A stretch of DNA of 64,000 nucleotides, taken from NCBI GenBank assembly GCA_026014545.1, contig JAOZIH010000001.1, positions 273,808-337,807 of the forward strand. Direction: 5' to 3'. The number at the start of each line of letters is the position of its first letter. Position 1 is the stretch's first letter. Made by a program: the position numbers and the translations under genes. Under the pieces are notes generated by a model. It searched no databases. It was not told where the DNA came from and was given only the letters and a program-made list of their open reading frames with translations. The stretch is from Candidatus Bathyarchaeota archaeon (GTDB taxonomy: Archaea > Thermoproteota > Bathyarchaeia > Bathyarchaeales > Bathycorpusculaceae). Shown here piece after piece: positions 44,843 to 53,317 of this stretch.

Positions 44843-45880
44843 ATGTCGGAAGATTTGAGTAAACTTGAAAACATGAAAAACCAGACAGAGGAAGGACGTT
44901 ACACTTTAGAAGGGAGCGCTCGGCCGGAGCACCATTCTTGGGAATAAAACCGCGACACAGCCAAAATTGTGGCCTACAACCTTCAGAAGCTTGCTAGACA
45001 ACAAGGCAAGGCGGTTTTAGCAACAACAACCCACACCGACTTAGCAGAAGACCTCGCACCTTCAGTGCACATCCACAAACGCTTCGGAAAAGAAATAGCC
45101 GTCAATTACTACCCAAACAAGCCAGCCAAAGAATGCACTCTCATGAAAGAAATGCGAATAGTTGAAGGCACAACCGAAGATTGGCATAGGCTCGCATGCT
45201 TCCATTACCGCAGCCATAAGATAGCTGCGCCTCGCAAAATCTTCTGCCTAAGAAGAGGCGAAGAGCTCTGCGGAGTAATCGTTTACAGTTATCCGCCGCC
45301 AACATGTTTTGGAAGAAGGCTTGTCCTCCCGAAAATGAGTATGAAAGAGCTTAACGAGAAATTGAGCACGATAACCCGTGTGGTGGTGCATGCGAAGTAC
45401 CGTAGCATAGGCTTAGGCGCCAAGCTAATACGCGAAACGCTACCATTGGCTGGAACGCCTTATGTGGAGATGATCGCGGTCATGGCGAAGTATTCGCTTT
45501 TTGCTGAAAAAGCGGGGATGCGGAAAATTACTGAGCAGCAAGCAGTCAAAAGCGTTTCCGCAGTCGCTGACAAGCTTTCAGAGTTGGGTTTCAATTTGCA
45601 TCTTTTAGGCAGTAAACGTTACGTCAAAATTAAGCTTGCAAGCCTGATGCCTTCTCAGTTTGTGCTATTGAAAGAGGCTTTTGCTAAATGCGCGCATCCT
45701 CGGTTTAAGCGGGAGTTTGCGTATACTCGTCGCTGCCCTTTTGGGAGCACGGTTGAGTATGCTCGGTGTGTTCAGACTGCGGATTTTGCAAAGATTGCGA
45801 GGTTGGTGAAGCTTGTTGGTTTGCTTTCGCAAACTAAAGTTTACTTGTTTTGGAGTTGTCCTGGGTTATCGAGTTTTTAA
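44843..45880 (+). pseudogene. Remnant of a COG2401-type ABC ATPase fused to acetyltransferase
   Basis: ATG 44843 with GGCGGGGGAG upstream opens a 34-codon frame ending in TAA at 44945. The same frame then continues as RDTAKIVAYNLQKLARQQ, ATTTHTDLAEDL and a GNAT-like domain (VVVHAKYRSIGLGAKLIRET, AVMAKYSLFAEKAGM) to 45880. In intact COG2401-type proteins this follows the Walker B region, so Walker A, the signature motif and most of the ATPase are missing. The C-terminal piece could still be made from GTG 44969. It looks like a large internal deletion plus a stop. Confidence 0.7.
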
Positions 45881-45995
45881 GGAAAATCTTGAATGCGGAT
45901 GGTTCAAAATGGTGGCATAAGGGATTAGAATGGGCGCGTAACTTGGCTTCCAAAACTTTTATAGTTGACATTATATATTTTATTAACTGACCCGT

Positions 45996-46445
45996 ATGGT
46001 TGAGAAAACAGTTGAGATTCTCCGGGCAATAGGGAATCTGAACAAAGCACGGATAATCGCGCATCTAGCAAAACACAGAGGCGAAACCGCCGAGAGCATC
46101 GGAAAACACTTAGGTTACCCGCTGCCAACTGTTTACAAGTATCTGCGGGAGCTTGAAGCAGTAAACGCTGTAGAGAGCGAAGCTAGAGGCAACACAAGGG
46201 TGTATTTTGCTGGAGAGTTCAAGCTTGAAGTTTCGCCCCAAAAGTTAATGGAAGCATTCGAGGAACAGACGATGATGGAGCTTTACAAAGCCAGATTTGG
46301 AGCTGAAGGAGTGGAGAAGCTTAGGAAGGTTGCGGCTAAGGCTAAGGCGGGAAAGATGACTTTTAGGCAGGCAGCCGCCTCACTGGGCATAACCTACTTT
46401 GAGTTTGTCTCGCTTCTAGATGAAGTTGGCGCGCTTGATGCGTAG
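45996..46445 (+). CDS. Winged-helix / UPF0175-type antitoxin
   Basis: A 149-residue protein. Residues 1-75 form an ArsR-like winged helix (LNKARIIAHLAKHRGETAES, PLPTVYKYLRELEAV). The C-terminal part (GKMTFRQAAASLGITYFEF, VSLLDEV) matches the UPF0175 helix-turn motif. It is followed with an 8-nt overlap by a PIN protein, so it is most likely its antitoxin and autoregulator. TATATATTTTA (~45973) forms the TATA box just upstream of the ATG. Confidence 0.78.
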   Translation: MVEKTVEILRAIGNLNKARIIAHLAKHRGETAESIGKHLGYPLPTVYKYLRELEAVNAVESEARGNTRVYFAGEFKLEVSPQKLMEAFEEQTMMELYKARFGAEGVEKLRKVAAKAKAGKMTFRQAAASLGITYFEFVSLLDEVGALDA

Positions 46446-46986
46446 GTATCTTGTCGTAGATTCTTCGGTTCTCATATTTTATGATAGGAGAGGGGCGTTA
46501 GAGGATTTTCTAAGGCAGAAAAAGAAAGAAAACTATACTGTGGTAATTCCTAAGGCAATCGCTTTGGAAGTGGTCGATGAGGCCAAAGAGTTTGCAGAAG
46601 AAATCAAACAGGTAGCTCCAGCTGCAGCAAACCGAATTCTTGCTTCAGTGGAAAGAATCAGTGCTGCAGTAGCGCAAGGTCTTATCCAAGTGGTAACTGT
46701 GAATTATGGAAAATACTCGAAAGTTATGGATAACGTTAGAAAGCATTTAAGCAGACTTGATGCGGCGTCGGAGTATGCTGTAAAGAAAGGCGATCCAGAA
46801 CTCGTAGCGCTTGTTATTCAGCTCTATGATGAGGTTAAGGAAAAGGTCTTTGTTGCGACGTTAGATAAAGGATTACTAAAAGCGCTTAAACCATTCATCA
46901 AAGACGTTGAATATGAAATCATGAAAACATGGGCATTAATAGCCATAAACCTGGATGTAACACTCAAGATTGGAATCCTTGATTAA
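46438..46986 (+). CDS. PIN-domain toxin
   Basis: A 182-residue PIN protein, started at ATG 46438 (MRRYLVVDSSVLIFYDRRG), overlapping the antitoxin stop by 8 nt. IPKAIALEVVDEAKEF, KGDPELVALVIQLYDE and VFVATLDKGLLKAL carry the conserved acids. The middle region (~65-115) is longer than in compact VapC proteins. Predicted RNase. Confidence 0.8.
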   Translation: MRRYLVVDSSVLIFYDRRGALEDFLRQKKKENYTVVIPKAIALEVVDEAKEFAEEIKQVAPAAANRILASVERISAAVAQGLIQVVTVNYGKYSKVMDNVRKHLSRLDAASEYAVKKGDPELVALVIQLYDEVKEKVFVATLDKGLLKALKPFIKDVEYEIMKTWALIAINLDVTLKIGILD

Positions 46987-47187
46987 GTTTGGCTGGATGC
47001 TGCTGGATTTTGCTGTGGAGTTTTTCTGCAGCAGGCCCATACTATAAAGGCAGCTTGAACGCGGCCATCCAAGACCTGATACACAAGGCCATAGCGGAAC
47101 AGGACTTCGTTCATTTGCACATAACACGCATCCGCACCGCTAAAGCCGCCGCCAACCCATAAACCGCACCAAAAACATTAAACCTGC

Positions 47188-47445
47188 ATGGCTTCAGCCT
47201 CAGCAAACCACATATGGGAGGCGCAGTCTGGATTGGTGAAAATCCAAACCAAAACCATAACCAAACGCTACGGCAGAAGCAAAAACACCTACCACTACAA
47301 GCAGCACTTGCTGCCCTTCCCAACACAAGAAAACGAAACCCTCAAACCCTTCCTAAAAAAAGAGCTAAAATTCTCCATGGTTGCAAAAGGCGAAACACTC
47401 CACATAGAACTAAAAAAAGAAAAACCAGAAGGGCAAACCAAATGA
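47188..47445 (+). CDS. Small hypothetical protein paired with a short RHH-like protein
   Basis: Up to 85 residues. GGGAGG at ~47216-47221 suggests the real start is TTG 47233 or GTG 47236, giving ~70 residues (VKIQTKTITKRYGRSKNTYH, FLKKELKFSMVAKGETLHIE). No family recognised. Its end overlaps the next start by 4 nt (ATGA), typical of a two-gene unit. Confidence 0.5.
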   Translation: MASASANHIWEAQSGLVKIQTKTITKRYGRSKNTYHYKQHLLPFPTQENETLKPFLKKELKFSMVAKGETLHIELKKEKPEGQTK

Positions 47446-47591
47446 AAACCCTTAAAATCTCAGACGAAACCCACGCCAAACTCACAAGAATAGTGGGGCA
47501 ACTAACTGCCACGTCAGGCAAAAAGAAAACCTACGAAGACGCCATAAACGCGTTACTGGACCAATACGAGAAAAAAGCAACCGTATCTTAA
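47442..47591 (+). CDS. Small RHH / antitoxin-like protein
   Basis: A 49-residue protein, MKTLKISDETHAKLTRIVGQ followed by KKKTYEDAINALLDQYEKK. This is the standard pattern of short ribbon-helix-helix antitoxin-type regulators. Coupled by ATGA to the upstream small gene. No PIN or other toxin follows, so it may be an orphan or pair with the upstream protein. Confidence 0.6.
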   Translation: MKTLKISDETHAKLTRIVGQLTATSGKKKTYEDAINALLDQYEKKATVS

Positions 47592-47667
47592 TTCGCCCTT
47601 TAACGGCTGGAATCACCTTTAGGCTATTCGCTTGATTAGCCCAATGGCGAGTTTGCACGATAAAAGC

Positions 47668-48021
47668 TTATTTCAAATAATTCTGAAGATTCGTTTCCGC
47701 CACCGAGAGTTCAGGAAACCTTGCAGTCACCTGCTTCGCTAACTCAGCCAATAGCATTTTCACTCCCTCTGTTTTTTCAACTTCCACCTTTGGAAAAAGC
47801 CTTACAACAACACCGTCATCTCGACCTGATATCATTGCGAGAAAAACAACTTTCCTGCTACCCTCAATAGCAAGCGAATCAATGAGAATAGAATTCTTAT
47901 CACGCTCCAAATACAACTCTGATGTCTTCAAAATCATTTTTTCATCTCTAACAAAAATAGGCTTCAGCTCTTTGAAAATATCCTCAACCGACGCTTTTCC
48001 CAATAGAACCACATGAGGCAA
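47668..48021 (-). CDS. Hypothetical protein, 117 residues
   Basis: An alpha/beta protein I do not recognise (VVLLGKASVEDIFKELKPIF, ILIDSLAIEGSRKVVFLAMI, VVVRLFPKVEVEKTEG). No signal peptide or membrane helix. TTG start with GGAGA upstream. Stands alone. Confidence 0.5.
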   Translation of the reverse strand: MPHVVLLGKASVEDIFKELKPIFVRDEKMILKTSELYLERDKNSILIDSLAIEGSRKVVFLAMISGRDDGVVVRLFPKVEVEKTEGVKMLLAELAKQVTARFPELSVAETNLQNYLK

Positions 48022-48146
48022 AACGAAAATCTCCAGTTAGAAAAACGCATTGATAAATATTAGAGTTGCGCGCAAATCGCCCGCCGCAATTTCAACATCA
48101 CCCTTTTCCCAGCGCCTGAAACTGTGAAAATGTGCTCGGCAAAACG

Positions 48147-48162
48147 TTTCTAGCCCTAGAAA
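48147..48162. repeat. Palindrome TTTCTAGCCCTAGAAA, copy 1
   Basis: Seven-base arms TTTCTAG/CTAGAAA around CC. An identical copy starts 121 bp away at 48268. Could be a binding site or the ends of a small element. Confidence 0.5.
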
Positions 48163-48267
48163 AACCCCCGACAAAACACAGCAAAAACACCCGCTTAACT
48201 GCGGAACGCTCCATGAAACCCCGAATTTTGTTTAAATAGGGTCTTCAGAAAAATTTTGCCCCAGACA

Positions 48268-48283
48268 TTTCTAGCCCTAGAAA
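48268..48283. repeat. Palindrome TTTCTAGCCCTAGAAA, copy 2
   Basis: Identical to 48147-48162, including the following A-rich bases. Confidence 0.5.
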
Positions 48284-48495
48284 AATTTTACCTCGAACCA
48301 AACCGCCCTTTCGGGCCTCAAAAAATGTAATAAGCAGGTTCCAGCGCCTCTGTTTTCCCCTCACCCAGACAAACCAGCTTAGCGGAGCTAAAGAAACTTT
48401 GGCGAAAACCAAAAAGAAACGCGCCGAACTCGCGGTGTCCAAGGACAGAGCAGCCTCCGCCCAAGCAAGCGCTGAGAATCGCTGCGGTTCTGGAG

Positions 48496-48795
48496 TAGCT
48501 TGGCTTTAATCTTCAGCTACTTGGCAACGAAAAATACGTGTTGGGCAGGCTGCAAGCCCTGACAGATGCGGAGTTGGAGAAGATTAGGCAAGCTTTTATC
48601 CAGCAGAATCATCCGCGTTTTATGAAACACTTTTCTTGGAATAATGTTTACGGCAGCAAAAAAGATTATGCTGAGGCAGTTAAGGCCGCAAGCCCTGAAA
48701 GGCTGGCGCATCTAATCAAAGTCTGCGGGTTTCTGCTGCAAACGAAAGTTTACCTTTTCTGGTCTGCAAGCAACGTTCATGTAGATAACTGCTAA
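48496..48795 (+). pseudogene. C-terminal fragment of a second COG2401-type gene
   Basis: After an in-frame TAG, the sequence reads LGFNLQLLGNEKYVLGRLQ, LTDAELEKIRQAF, HPRFMKHFSW, ASPERLAHLIKVCGFLLQT, KVYLFWSAS. It aligns with the last ~100 residues of the remnant at 44843-45880 (LGFNLHLLGSKRYVKIKL, HPRFKREFAY, LVGLLSQTKVYLFWSC). The ATPase and most of the GNAT domain are gone. It is a decayed paralogue, not a second complete gene. Confidence 0.75.
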
Positions 48796-48900
48796 GCGTC
48801 AGTTCATGCTTTGAAGACAGTGTATGTGTTGGCGGCGAGTAGGCGGGTTTGGTGGGGCTCTGGTTTCGCAAACTATAGGAGAATAGAGAATGAAAAAAGG

Positions 48901-48933
48901 CACGATGCAGCTATAGCCATCGTGATTTTTTTC
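48901..48933 (+). terminator. Stem-loop followed by T-run
   Basis: CACGATG (48901-48907) pairs with CATCGTG (48918-48924), followed by ATTTTTTTT. The hairpin is nested in a longer imperfect inverted repeat (GTGGGGCTCTGG near 48851 and CCAGAGCCCAC near 48936). It looks like an intrinsic terminator or the core of a small element. Confidence 0.45.
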
Positions 48934-49040
48934 TCCAGAGCCCACTCAGCCCCCGATTCCATCATTCTTCGCCATTGCCTTAATTCTTTGATTGGTGCCC
49001 ACTAAAAAAGGGGGAAGTTGAGTTTTGCGCTTTTAGGCGC

Positions 49041-49592
49041 TTATGGTCGTTTTCTCAGCATCATTAGCGCGAGCAAAGCTATGACAACCACGATTGCTAT
49101 GATCATGCCGACTGACAGGGGTATGAAGTACTGTTCAGCCATCGAGATGGGAGTAGGACTAGGAGTAGCTTCGGGTGCAGGGTCAACGTTGAACGCGGTT
49201 ACTGCATGCGAGGGCCAGTAGGACTTGGAGCCATCGAACGAAGCGTAAACTGTGAATTTACCTGGAATGTCCGGTTTCCAGACGAAGCTAAAGAAGCCAT
49301 CTGCATCACTAGTGACTGCGCCGATTTTCCTATAATTGTTGTTTGAATCTAAGACACTTATTGTTACTGGCACTCCTGTGACGTTGGTTGGACGTGGCTG
49401 TTGTAGGTAAACATATTCCATCCATTGGTCCATATTTGCATCCGAGACCGCGGGGAGACCGTTGGGGAAACGTTCAACGACTCCTGCTTGTTTCGTTCCT
49501 GGTGATATGTCGGTTACTGTTCCGCTGATCACTATAGAATTTCCGTATTTAACGCTTGTTTTGGGTGCATCAACTGTCAATGCGCTTGGCAA
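49041..49592 (-). pseudogene. C-terminal part of an Ig-like, membrane-anchored surface protein
   Basis: 183 residues: an archaeal Ig-like domain (VDAPKTSVKYGNSIVISGTV, GVPVTISVLDSNNNY, GFFSFVWKPDIPGKFTVYA), a Pro/Thr spacer and one C-terminal TM with KRP end. There is no signal peptide, and a TAA directly precedes the TTG. Intact relatives are long secreted proteins with this unit at their C terminus, so the 5' part has been lost. Confidence 0.65.
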
Positions 49593-50001
49593 TTAGGGAA
49601 TTCAATAGTTATGCGCAGGGTACTACTTATTAACCGAATAGCACAAGCGACATTCATGCTGCATCCGAAGCCAAGGCTCGCCTCAAGCTAAAATTAAAGA
49701 GCCAAACCAAAAAAACGATTCAACAACCGAGTTTCAATCCTTGTTTTAATGGATTAGTCTTTTCGACGCGTGTGACTTTAAACCACTCACAGTTCGAAGC
49801 ATTTCAAATGAGCGCCCGCAGAGAGGCGTCGATGAATCCACCAAGCAGTCGTAAACTCACACTTAATATGCTAATCGTATTCTCAAGCATCCTACAGCGC
49901 AGCAGTAAGGTATATCTTGCAGGCTGCTGAGCACGTAGGGGCTTGCCGCCAAAGGCAAAAGTACAATGGAGTATAATTGAAAGTAAGTGTTGCAAGAAAT
50001 C
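49593..50001. other. Gene-free region with an orphan CRISPR-type repeat
   Basis: About 400 bp with no supported gene. It holds the solitary repeat at 49731-49767 and AT-rich flanks. No cas genes or further repeats were seen. Confidence 0.5.
49731..49767 (-). CRISPR. Single CRISPR-repeat-like sequence
   Basis: 37 bp. On the minus strand it begins GTCGAAAAGAC and ends ACAAGGATTGAAAC, including the 8-nt ATTGAAAC typical of type I-B/III crRNA handles; the central CCATTAAAACAAGG is common in known repeats. No second copy follows at 60-80 bp on either side, so it is an orphan or decayed array remnant. Identified from memory of repeat families. Confidence 0.5.
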
Positions 50002-51531
50002 TTAGGATTTGCGTGTAACTACTGCGTCCTTAGGCATTAAACCTCGCCATTTTATTTGATAGCCACAGTAAATTAAAACTGCCACTGGATCAGGAAAATG
50101 ATAAGCCTCCAGAAGCTTAAGCGCCACGGGCAACGGCGCATTCTCTGATAACTTTTGCAGAGCACGCTGCGCCTCTTCAAGCAGCTCCTTCGCCACTAAC
50201 GCTTCGCCAACAAGCACGTGACTATCAACAGCAGCTGCCGCTTGCCTGACAGCCTCAACCGCAACATTATGCTGCGCAGCTAACTCCTCAAGCGACAAAA
50301 TGGGCTTTTCAACCTTAAGCCTTAACTCGGCAACCTGCTCTTTCACGGTTTCCTCAGCGTAGGGCTTCAGCACCCGCAAAACTTCATGCATCGGGATACT
50401 GCCCTTGAACCAGATCAAATGCACATTTGGATTCGTGGTTTTCAACTCAGCGATTTTGTCACATGCAAGCGCTTGATCCGCGGCTACAATCAATATTTTG
50501 TCTTTAACTTCGCTGAGTTTCTCAAGCTTACGTTTAAGGTACTCACGTGTCCAGAAGCCAACAATTTCCATATATACGCGCGCGGCGCCCAGAGAAAACA
50601 CAAAATCGGGAATAATCACGGAAGCGCCTGCTTGCAGCGGCTCCGGCTCACGCTTAAGCGTCCACGCTGAGGCCATGCTCTTGAATTTAACTGCGAAATC
50701 CATCTCAACCTTACTATCAAAGCTTTCGTCTGCAACAGCCTGGGGGAAAAGCCAGCCATGCCTGTCACTGTCCAAGCTTAAATTGAGCAGGCGATTATTT
50801 CGGAGAATTTTAGCCTCTAATCTCCATGAGGGGACGCGCAGGATTTCGGGCAGAACCTTGGCAATGCACGTGCCATACCGCTTACTCAGCTTAAACAATG
50901 AAGCGGCACCATCAACCTTAACAGTAAACACGCCATACTGCCCTGTAACCGAGTACATTAGCCCATAATATTTTATGGCGCGGAAGATCCGCTGCCAATT
51001 ACCCGCTCCAGAGAACGAGAGCTCCGTGGCTTGGAAGAGAAGCGTCTGCGTCAAACTCAAATTATACATCTTCAACAAATCCGAAGGCTTCAAGGCAACC
51101 GCAGACTTCAACATTGCCTCCACGTCTAGATCCGCGTAAAGCGCCTCTTCAAGTTGTAGAGGCGAAACATTAAGCTGCTGCGCAGCAGACGCGAGGATGC
51201 GAGCCCGTGCTTCATCAGTTACTGGCAATCCTGCCTTCGCGGCTTCAGCGAAAACAGCATGACGTGCCTCAACAGGGTTAATGGGCGCATCAGAGGCAAA
51301 TATGCATCTACGCTCCACCAGCAACGCCAAGCCGCGCACAAGCTTAAAGCCATACGCATCTTCAAGCTCCAAAACGCGCTCACGAATCCACCCGCGCTTT
51401 TTGCCGATGTTTGCCACGTAAGTCTTAATCACTTCTTCAGCAGCTTGCAACTCTGAACTGCTAAAGCTTGAGTATTTCGGCCGTACATTGCCGCGCCAAA
51501 CGTTAACGCGTAAAAGTTCAGAAGGCAACAT
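50002..51531 (-). CDS. Bax1 nuclease, partner of XPB (DUF790)
   Basis: A 509-residue DUF790 protein. N-terminal LPSELLRVNVWRGNVRPKY matches the family. The C-terminal half has a PD-(D/E)xK nuclease core: VIIPDFVF, VYMEIVGFWTREYLKRKLEKL and KILIVAADQAL. Bax1 binds archaeal XPB and cuts DNA beside repair bubbles. It lies 12 nt after the XPB gene, as in other archaea. Confidence 0.9.
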   Translation of the reverse strand: MLPSELLRVNVWRGNVRPKYSSFSSSELQAAEEVIKTYVANIGKKRGWIRERVLELEDAYGFKLVRGLALLVERRCIFASDAPINPVEARHAVFAEAAKAGLPVTDEARARILASAAQQLNVSPLQLEEALYADLDVEAMLKSAVALKPSDLLKMYNLSLTQTLLFQATELSFSGAGNWQRIFRAIKYYGLMYSVTGQYGVFTVKVDGAASLFKLSKRYGTCIAKVLPEILRVPSWRLEAKILRNNRLLNLSLDSDRHGWLFPQAVADESFDSKVEMDFAVKFKSMASAWTLKREPEPLQAGASVIIPDFVFSLGAARVYMEIVGFWTREYLKRKLEKLSEVKDKILIVAADQALACDKIAELKTTNPNVHLIWFKGSIPMHEVLRVLKPYAEETVKEQVAELRLKVEKPILSLEELAAQHNVAVEAVRQAAAAVDSHVLVGEALVAKELLEEAQRALQKLSENAPLPVALKLLEAYHFPDPVAVLIYCGYQIKWRGLMPKDAVVTRKS

Positions 51532-51543
51532 TCCGCGTCAACC

Positions 51544-52920
51544 TCATGCATCCTTATTTTCAGGTTTTCTTTTTCGGCGTCTACTAATCTCCATCTCCTT
51601 CGTTTCCTTCGAGACCACCTCGATTAGGAGGGCGACTTTGCCGCTGCTGCTTTTGCGCAGTAGCCGCCCTAAACGTTGAATGTGCTGGCGCATGCTGCTT
51701 GTGCCGCTGAGCACTATGCCTCGGCTTGCGTCAGGCACGTCCAAGCCTTCATCAAGCACTTGGCTCGTGACTATAGTGGTGTATTCGCCACTCCTGAACC
51801 TTGACAGGATTAGTCTCCGTTCCGCTTCAGGCGTTTTATGCGTTATTGCAGGGACTAGAAAGCGCTTGCTTATGGCGTAGACCAGACTGTTAAACTGCGT
51901 GAAGATAAGCGTCTTCTCACGCGAGTTTTTCAGTTGCTCCGCTAGAAACTGCATTTTTGCCTCGGAGTTTAGGGCTATCTTAAGCGCTCTGTTTCTGGCT
52001 AAAAGTGCCTCCCGCGCCTTAGAGTCAAAAACTGAAAGCCTTATAAGCCGCTGAAAATCCATTTCACTCTTCATTTCCAAACCGCGCTGTGAAAGATAGG
52101 AGGTATAGATGTTCCAGTGCTTTTCATACGCCGCCTTTTCCTGCGGCGTTAGCTCCACAAAGATTTTCTGATGCTCATAGGGCGCGATGTAAGTGCCTGT
52201 CAGCTCTTCGTGAGTTGCCTCGTAGACTACGCTACCTATTAGCCGCGGTGCATCCAAGTGGCGCATGTCCGCGCGGTGTAATGTGCTAGTTAAGCCAAGC
52301 CTATAGGGTACTGCGAACATTTCCGCGGCTTGGCTATAGCCTGGCGCGAAAAGATGATGCACCTCATCGGCGATTAACAATGCAAACTTGTCGCCAAGTT
52401 CCTCAGCATGTATGTATGCGGAGTCGTAGGTGCTTACGGTGACCCAGCTTAGCTCGCGTTTGCCGCCGCCGTAGACGCCTGCCTCCACGCCAAGCATTTC
52501 ACGGATACGTTGTGTCCACTGGTCTACGAGCGCCAGCGTGGGCACCAGCACAAGCGTGGACTGCCTCAGGGTTTCAATGGCTTTTAGGCCGATGAAGGTT
52601 TTTCCGCCTGCTGTTGCAATGCAAACTATGCCGCGGCAACCGTTCTCAACCCAACGCTGAAATGCCTCCTCCTGATAGGGATAAAGCTTGACGCTTCTGG
52701 TTATTGCTGGAGCAGGCGGCGGCTTCAGCACATTATCCTCAAACTTGATTTGGCTATTCTTGAGATAACGCACTATATCGCTGTAGTAGCATGCTGGCGC
52801 CCTATAAGCGCGGACGCGTAAATCCCACTGGCCGTAAGGCGTGGGCACGTCACCTTCGATTAGAATCGTGCCTTTTTTGTAGGATAAGCGAGCAAACACC
52901 GCTAAACCCAACATCAACAT
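51544..52920 (-). CDS. XPB/Rad25-family DNA helicase
   Basis: A 458-residue superfamily 2 helicase: damage-recognition-like N terminus, Walker A IATAGGKTFIGLKA (~105), LVLVPTLALVDQW, DEVH box LLIADEVHHLF (~190), TSTLHR, LIFTQF and motif VI QRLGRLLRK. It opens DNA in nucleotide-excision-type repair together with Bax1. Length fits archaeal XPB. Confidence 0.94.
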   Translation of the reverse strand: MLMLGLAVFARLSYKKGTILIEGDVPTPYGQWDLRVRAYRAPACYYSDIVRYLKNSQIKFEDNVLKPPPAPAITRSVKLYPYQEEAFQRWVENGCRGIVCIATAGGKTFIGLKAIETLRQSTLVLVPTLALVDQWTQRIREMLGVEAGVYGGGKRELSWVTVSTYDSAYIHAEELGDKFALLIADEVHHLFAPGYSQAAEMFAVPYRLGLTSTLHRADMRHLDAPRLIGSVVYEATHEELTGTYIAPYEHQKIFVELTPQEKAAYEKHWNIYTSYLSQRGLEMKSEMDFQRLIRLSVFDSKAREALLARNRALKIALNSEAKMQFLAEQLKNSREKTLIFTQFNSLVYAISKRFLVPAITHKTPEAERRLILSRFRSGEYTTIVTSQVLDEGLDVPDASRGIVLSGTSSMRQHIQRLGRLLRKSSSGKVALLIEVVSKETKEMEISRRRKRKPENKDA

Positions 52921-53317
52921 GTACTAACAGTTTAAAAGAATATCTAAAATTAGGCGGTCAAAGTTAAAAAAATTAGCGGCAGGCAATTCACTATAATCCA
53001 AGATTCACCACATTATCTGGCTGTAAGCGATATTTTTTCAAACAAAAACTTGCTTCACACAGCAAGAGTGGGAGTCTATTGCACGCAGTTTTTTCTTAAA
53101 AAAAGTGTGCATGGCTGTGCAGCATTTTTTTAAAAAAACGTAGATTTTTGACAAGGGCTCAACAACCTATTCTGAATGTTTTTCTTGAAGCTTGGTTAAA
53201 ACCCTGACATGGTGTTATAACATTTTTTCTTTAGTTGTGTTATAGGAAAGCTTTTGTTAAAGCATTATAGAATAATGTGAAGGCATCTGCATATCGAGTT
53301 TGCAGTTTGGTGTAAAA
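52921..53317. promoter_or_regulatory. AT-rich regulatory region before the MFS gene
   Basis: About 400 bp without a gene, divergent between XPB and the MFS transporter. It contains TTTTTTTAAAAAAA (53125-53138) and a similar block ~36 bp upstream (53088-53104), plus TGTTATAACA (53213-53222) and a TGTTATAG half-site 25 bp later, candidates for a regulator site. Confidence 0.4.

Larger units (their letters stand above)
48022..48495. other. Gene-free stretch with two copies of a palindrome
   Basis: About 470 bp without a convincing gene. It contains TTTCTAGCCCTAGAAA twice (48147-48162 and 48268-48283) and a GCCC-TTTC-GGGC hairpin at about 48305-48316. A short open stretch around 48379-48510 (AKTKKKRAELAVSKDRAASA) has coding-like composition and may be a gene fragment. 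Confidence 0.4.

Noticed and set aside
44945-44947. Stop codon in the COG2401 remnant read as a recoded amino acid
   Set aside because: The codon is TAA, not TAG, and most of the ATPase is missing, so recoding would not give an intact protein.
44549-49600. tRNA-Asp as attachment site of an integrated element
   Set aside because: No integrase and no second copy of the tRNA 3' end were found in the window; decay alone explains the region.
49696-49804. Full CRISPR array
   Set aside because: Only one repeat is present and nothing periodic surrounds it.
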